A stretch of 64,000 nucleotides of DNA from Lasiosphaeria ovina (taxonomy: Eukaryota; Ascomycota; Sordariomycetes; Sordariales; Lasiosphaeriaceae): positions 372,001-436,000 of the forward strand of contig JAULSN010000014.1 of NCBI GenBank assembly GCA_033439765.1, given 5' to 3'. The notes beneath the pieces were generated by a model, which ran no database searches, was not told the DNA's origin, and saw nothing but the letters and a program-made list of their open reading frames with translations. A program made the translations under genes and the position numbers. The stretch's first letter is position 1; the number at the start of each line of letters is the position of its first letter. Shown piece after piece: positions 62,207 to 64,000 of this stretch.

Positions 62207-63370
62207 AATGAGGTGCGCAGGTTAAGGCCCTTATTACGGCTCATTCACCCCTATACCATGCACCATAATAACCATGTCATACTAACATAAAGATTCCATC
62301 GTCATCGTTGGCCGAGCCTGTATTTCCATGCCCGCACAGAAACTCTCATACAAACGTCAGCTCAAATAGAGACCAAAGGAAGATAATGCCTGTTCATTCA
62401 ACCATTACCATATCCCGGCCTACCAAGCCAGCTTGTATGACCTAACTGCTCATCAATCGGAAGGGCAGCTCGGGCGCGGATGGATAATGCACATTCAATA
62501 CTCTTAAAGGAATCAAAAACTCGGGTATAGGATGCTTCGTATAAGGGAGGCACGAGTAGCGCCATCCCCTAGCAAGTTGTTCTCCAAGAAACGCAATAGT
62601 GAGGTTTTGTAATAGTAATAGCCTCCTCACCCGGGGGGGAGGGATCGCGAGGTCAGAAACCACCACCTCGGGGACAAGGGTGCCGAGGCGCAGGTCCAGC
62701 GTGGATGTTTCGGTGGGAATTGATCCATACTATATATACTGCGAATGCCCACAAATTTCGAGTTCAACCATTGTATAAGTACGGTTCCCCTTATAATCGG
62801 CTTCGATCGCCACTAGGACCCTGGGTTTGTATTGCCCTGTCCGTCCATGTAAAGTTGGCGTTATGTTCTACGTCCATGCTGTCACCAGTAGAAGCCTCCA
62901 TCGGGTTCGGGCTTTTGATCTGAGTCCATAACCTCCGTAGCGGGTGTGCCGACAGACTGTTTTGTTTGTGCTCGATGGAATTGAGCATTCCGAGGCGCTG
63001 GAGCTGGAATCCGAGGTTATTCCATCTCCTCCGGTCCTGGTCTGCGTGGTCGCCCCATAGAGTTGAAGCCCAACGTCACGGCCCACAACTGCCATACCTC
63101 GAAGGTCCTTCTCCCAGCCTATCACACACACTCTCTCCTCGACACTTCACAGACGATTCTTACTCGTCTTCTTCCTCGGCGACTGGGCTTTGTCAACGTC
63201 ACGAAGCACGTCGTCGCCAGACCCCTCACATACCCGAGTCACCCCAACCGCATCAACCGACTCTACAAAGTAAACAATGGTGGCCTTGCCAATACAGATC
63301 TCAGCAGTGGGCAACATCCTTCTGTCCAGCAAATTGATGGCTAGCAAGGAGATAGGCAAGTACCACTAGT
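62207..63370. other. No confident gene
   Basis: Open frames on both strands are short and lack recognisable motifs. 62,215-62,260 matches the 54.5-kb direct repeats. Confidence 0.3.
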
Positions 63371-63577
63371 ATGGGCTGCCTCCCATCGAGCTGTGGGGTT
63401 CCCGGATGGGACTTGCCGCCCGTAGGCGACCAGTCGAGCCCATCTACACAGCTAGCTACGCCATCGACTAACAAGAGTGCATTTTTTATTGGCCTTGGTC
63501 TCATTTGTACGTGCATTTTGGGCATTGGAGCAACTCGCATCGCAAACGTATTCATCGGGATGCTCATGCATCTTTAA
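63371..63577 (+). CDS. Small ORF with one predicted membrane segment
   Basis: 68 residues from ATG 63,371. A Ser/Thr/Pro-rich start is followed by a hydrophobic stretch (FFIGLGLICTCILGIGATRI) and a short tail. No family is recognised; it may be chance. Confidence 0.2.
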   Translation: MGCLPSSCGVPGWDLPPVGDQSSPSTQLATPSTNKSAFFIGLGLICTCILGIGATRIANVFIGMLMHL

Positions 63578-64000
63578 AGGTATTTCGACCATGTGCGGGA
63601 ATGGTTCGTCCGTCGACGAGAAGGCCTGTTCGCGTGGACTCCTTTATGAACCTTCGTCCCCGTCGTCGTCGTCGCCGTCGCCGTCGCCGCCGCGCCGTCG
63701 CCGCCGTCGAGAATACGCCTGGTCGTGGAGAGGGATATATATGCCCGTTGTCGTGGACGGGATTCGGCAGACGGGGGTCCAGACGAGGCTCCAGACGAGG
63801 CTCCAGAGACAGAGACGGGAGGCACCGCTGCGTCTTGTCGGTGCTGGTGCCGGTGTCCCGCCCCCGCCCCCGCCCCCGCCCCCTCGGTTCATTGACCCAA
63901 GGGTCGTGAACGCGAGGGGCCGTCTCGTTGACGGCACCAGACGACCCGACACTCCGGTAGAGTCGGTGGAGGACGGAATGGCTGTCTTGCGTTTCTCTCT
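63578..64000. other. No gene; GC-rich simple repeats
   Basis: (CGTCGC)n at 63,658-63,700, ACGAGGCTCCAG duplication at 63,781-63,808 and (CCCCCG)n at 63,861-63,885. Confidence 0.35.

Noticed and set aside
63644..63952. Minus-strand Gly-rich ORF at the right edge
   Set aside because: Composed of simple repeats (CGTCGC, CCCCCG) read through; no support.

Overview
The window looks like a transposon-rich, gene-poor stretch of a filamentous ascomycete (Pezizomycotina) genome. The evidence is fungal introns of the GTATGT...GCTAAC...TAG type (1,606-1,665; 36,111-36,181; 56,193-56,278), relics of fungus-specific families (DUF6606/DUF3638-type giant protein, AIM9-like kinase, NLR N-terminal helical domain, fungal PD-(D/E)XK family), fungal transposon types (MULE/Hop-like, Tc1/mariner, pogo, Ty1 and Ty3 LTR elements), and nonsense changes that look like repeat-induced point mutation (CAG/CAA to TAG/TAA, TGG to TAG). 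The sequence is a mosaic of GC-rich minisatellite-laden DNA and one strongly TA-rich block (about 46-51.7 kb). Very few genes are intact.

Layout. 0-2 kb: a caspase-like ORF running off the left edge, then a small intron-containing gene killed by three stops. 2-7 kb: fragments of a MULE family, a Ty3-type LTR interrupted by a solo LTR with a 5-bp target duplication, and a TA-flanked MITE. 7-15.5 kb: an inverted repeat pair, a Myb/SANT-like ORF, a 409-residue PD-(D/E)XK-like gene on the minus strand with a large minisatellite upstream, and GC-rich ~230-bp repeats around a Cys-rich zinc-binding ORF. 16.1-19.8 kb: a shattered DUF3638-family pseudogene. 20.5-24.3 kb: a pogo transposase scrap and a second, inverted PD-(D/E)XK copy carrying one amber codon. 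24.6-28 kb: foldback element, Myb/SANT scrap, and a paralogue of the 12.8-kb gene. 28-35.6 kb: many MULE fragments, an NLR N-terminal scrap and a frameshifted unknown gene behind a good TATA box. 36.0-36.9 kb: an apparently intact two-exon Myb/SANT-like gene. 38.2-41.1 kb: the best preserved (but broken) MULE copy, abutting an amber-riddled third Myb/SANT copy. 42.8-43.2 kb: Tc1/mariner scrap. 44.35-51.68 kb: two complete MULE-like elements, one nested inside the other, both with ~45-50-bp terminal inverted repeats and perfect 8-bp target duplications. 52-54.5 kb: a solo LTR inside a solo LTR and an internally deleted Ty3-type element. 55.6-56.5 kb: a second intact two-exon Myb/SANT-like gene. 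57-60 kb: foldback element, an interrupted F-box-like fragment, Tc1 HTH and kinase scraps. 60.8-61.4 kb: a gene with tandem VKDE repeats and a probable one-base frameshift.

The genes do not form a pathway. What ties the window together is duplication and decay: the same modules (MULE ends, a foldback hairpin, GAGTCGCTC minisatellites, an LTR-like leader, Myb/SANT and PD-(D/E)XK genes) recur in both orientations, nested in each other. Only the caspase-like ORF, the PD-(D/E)XK copy at 9.6-10.8 kb and the two Myb/SANT genes at 36.0 and 55.65 kb are credible intact coding sequences.
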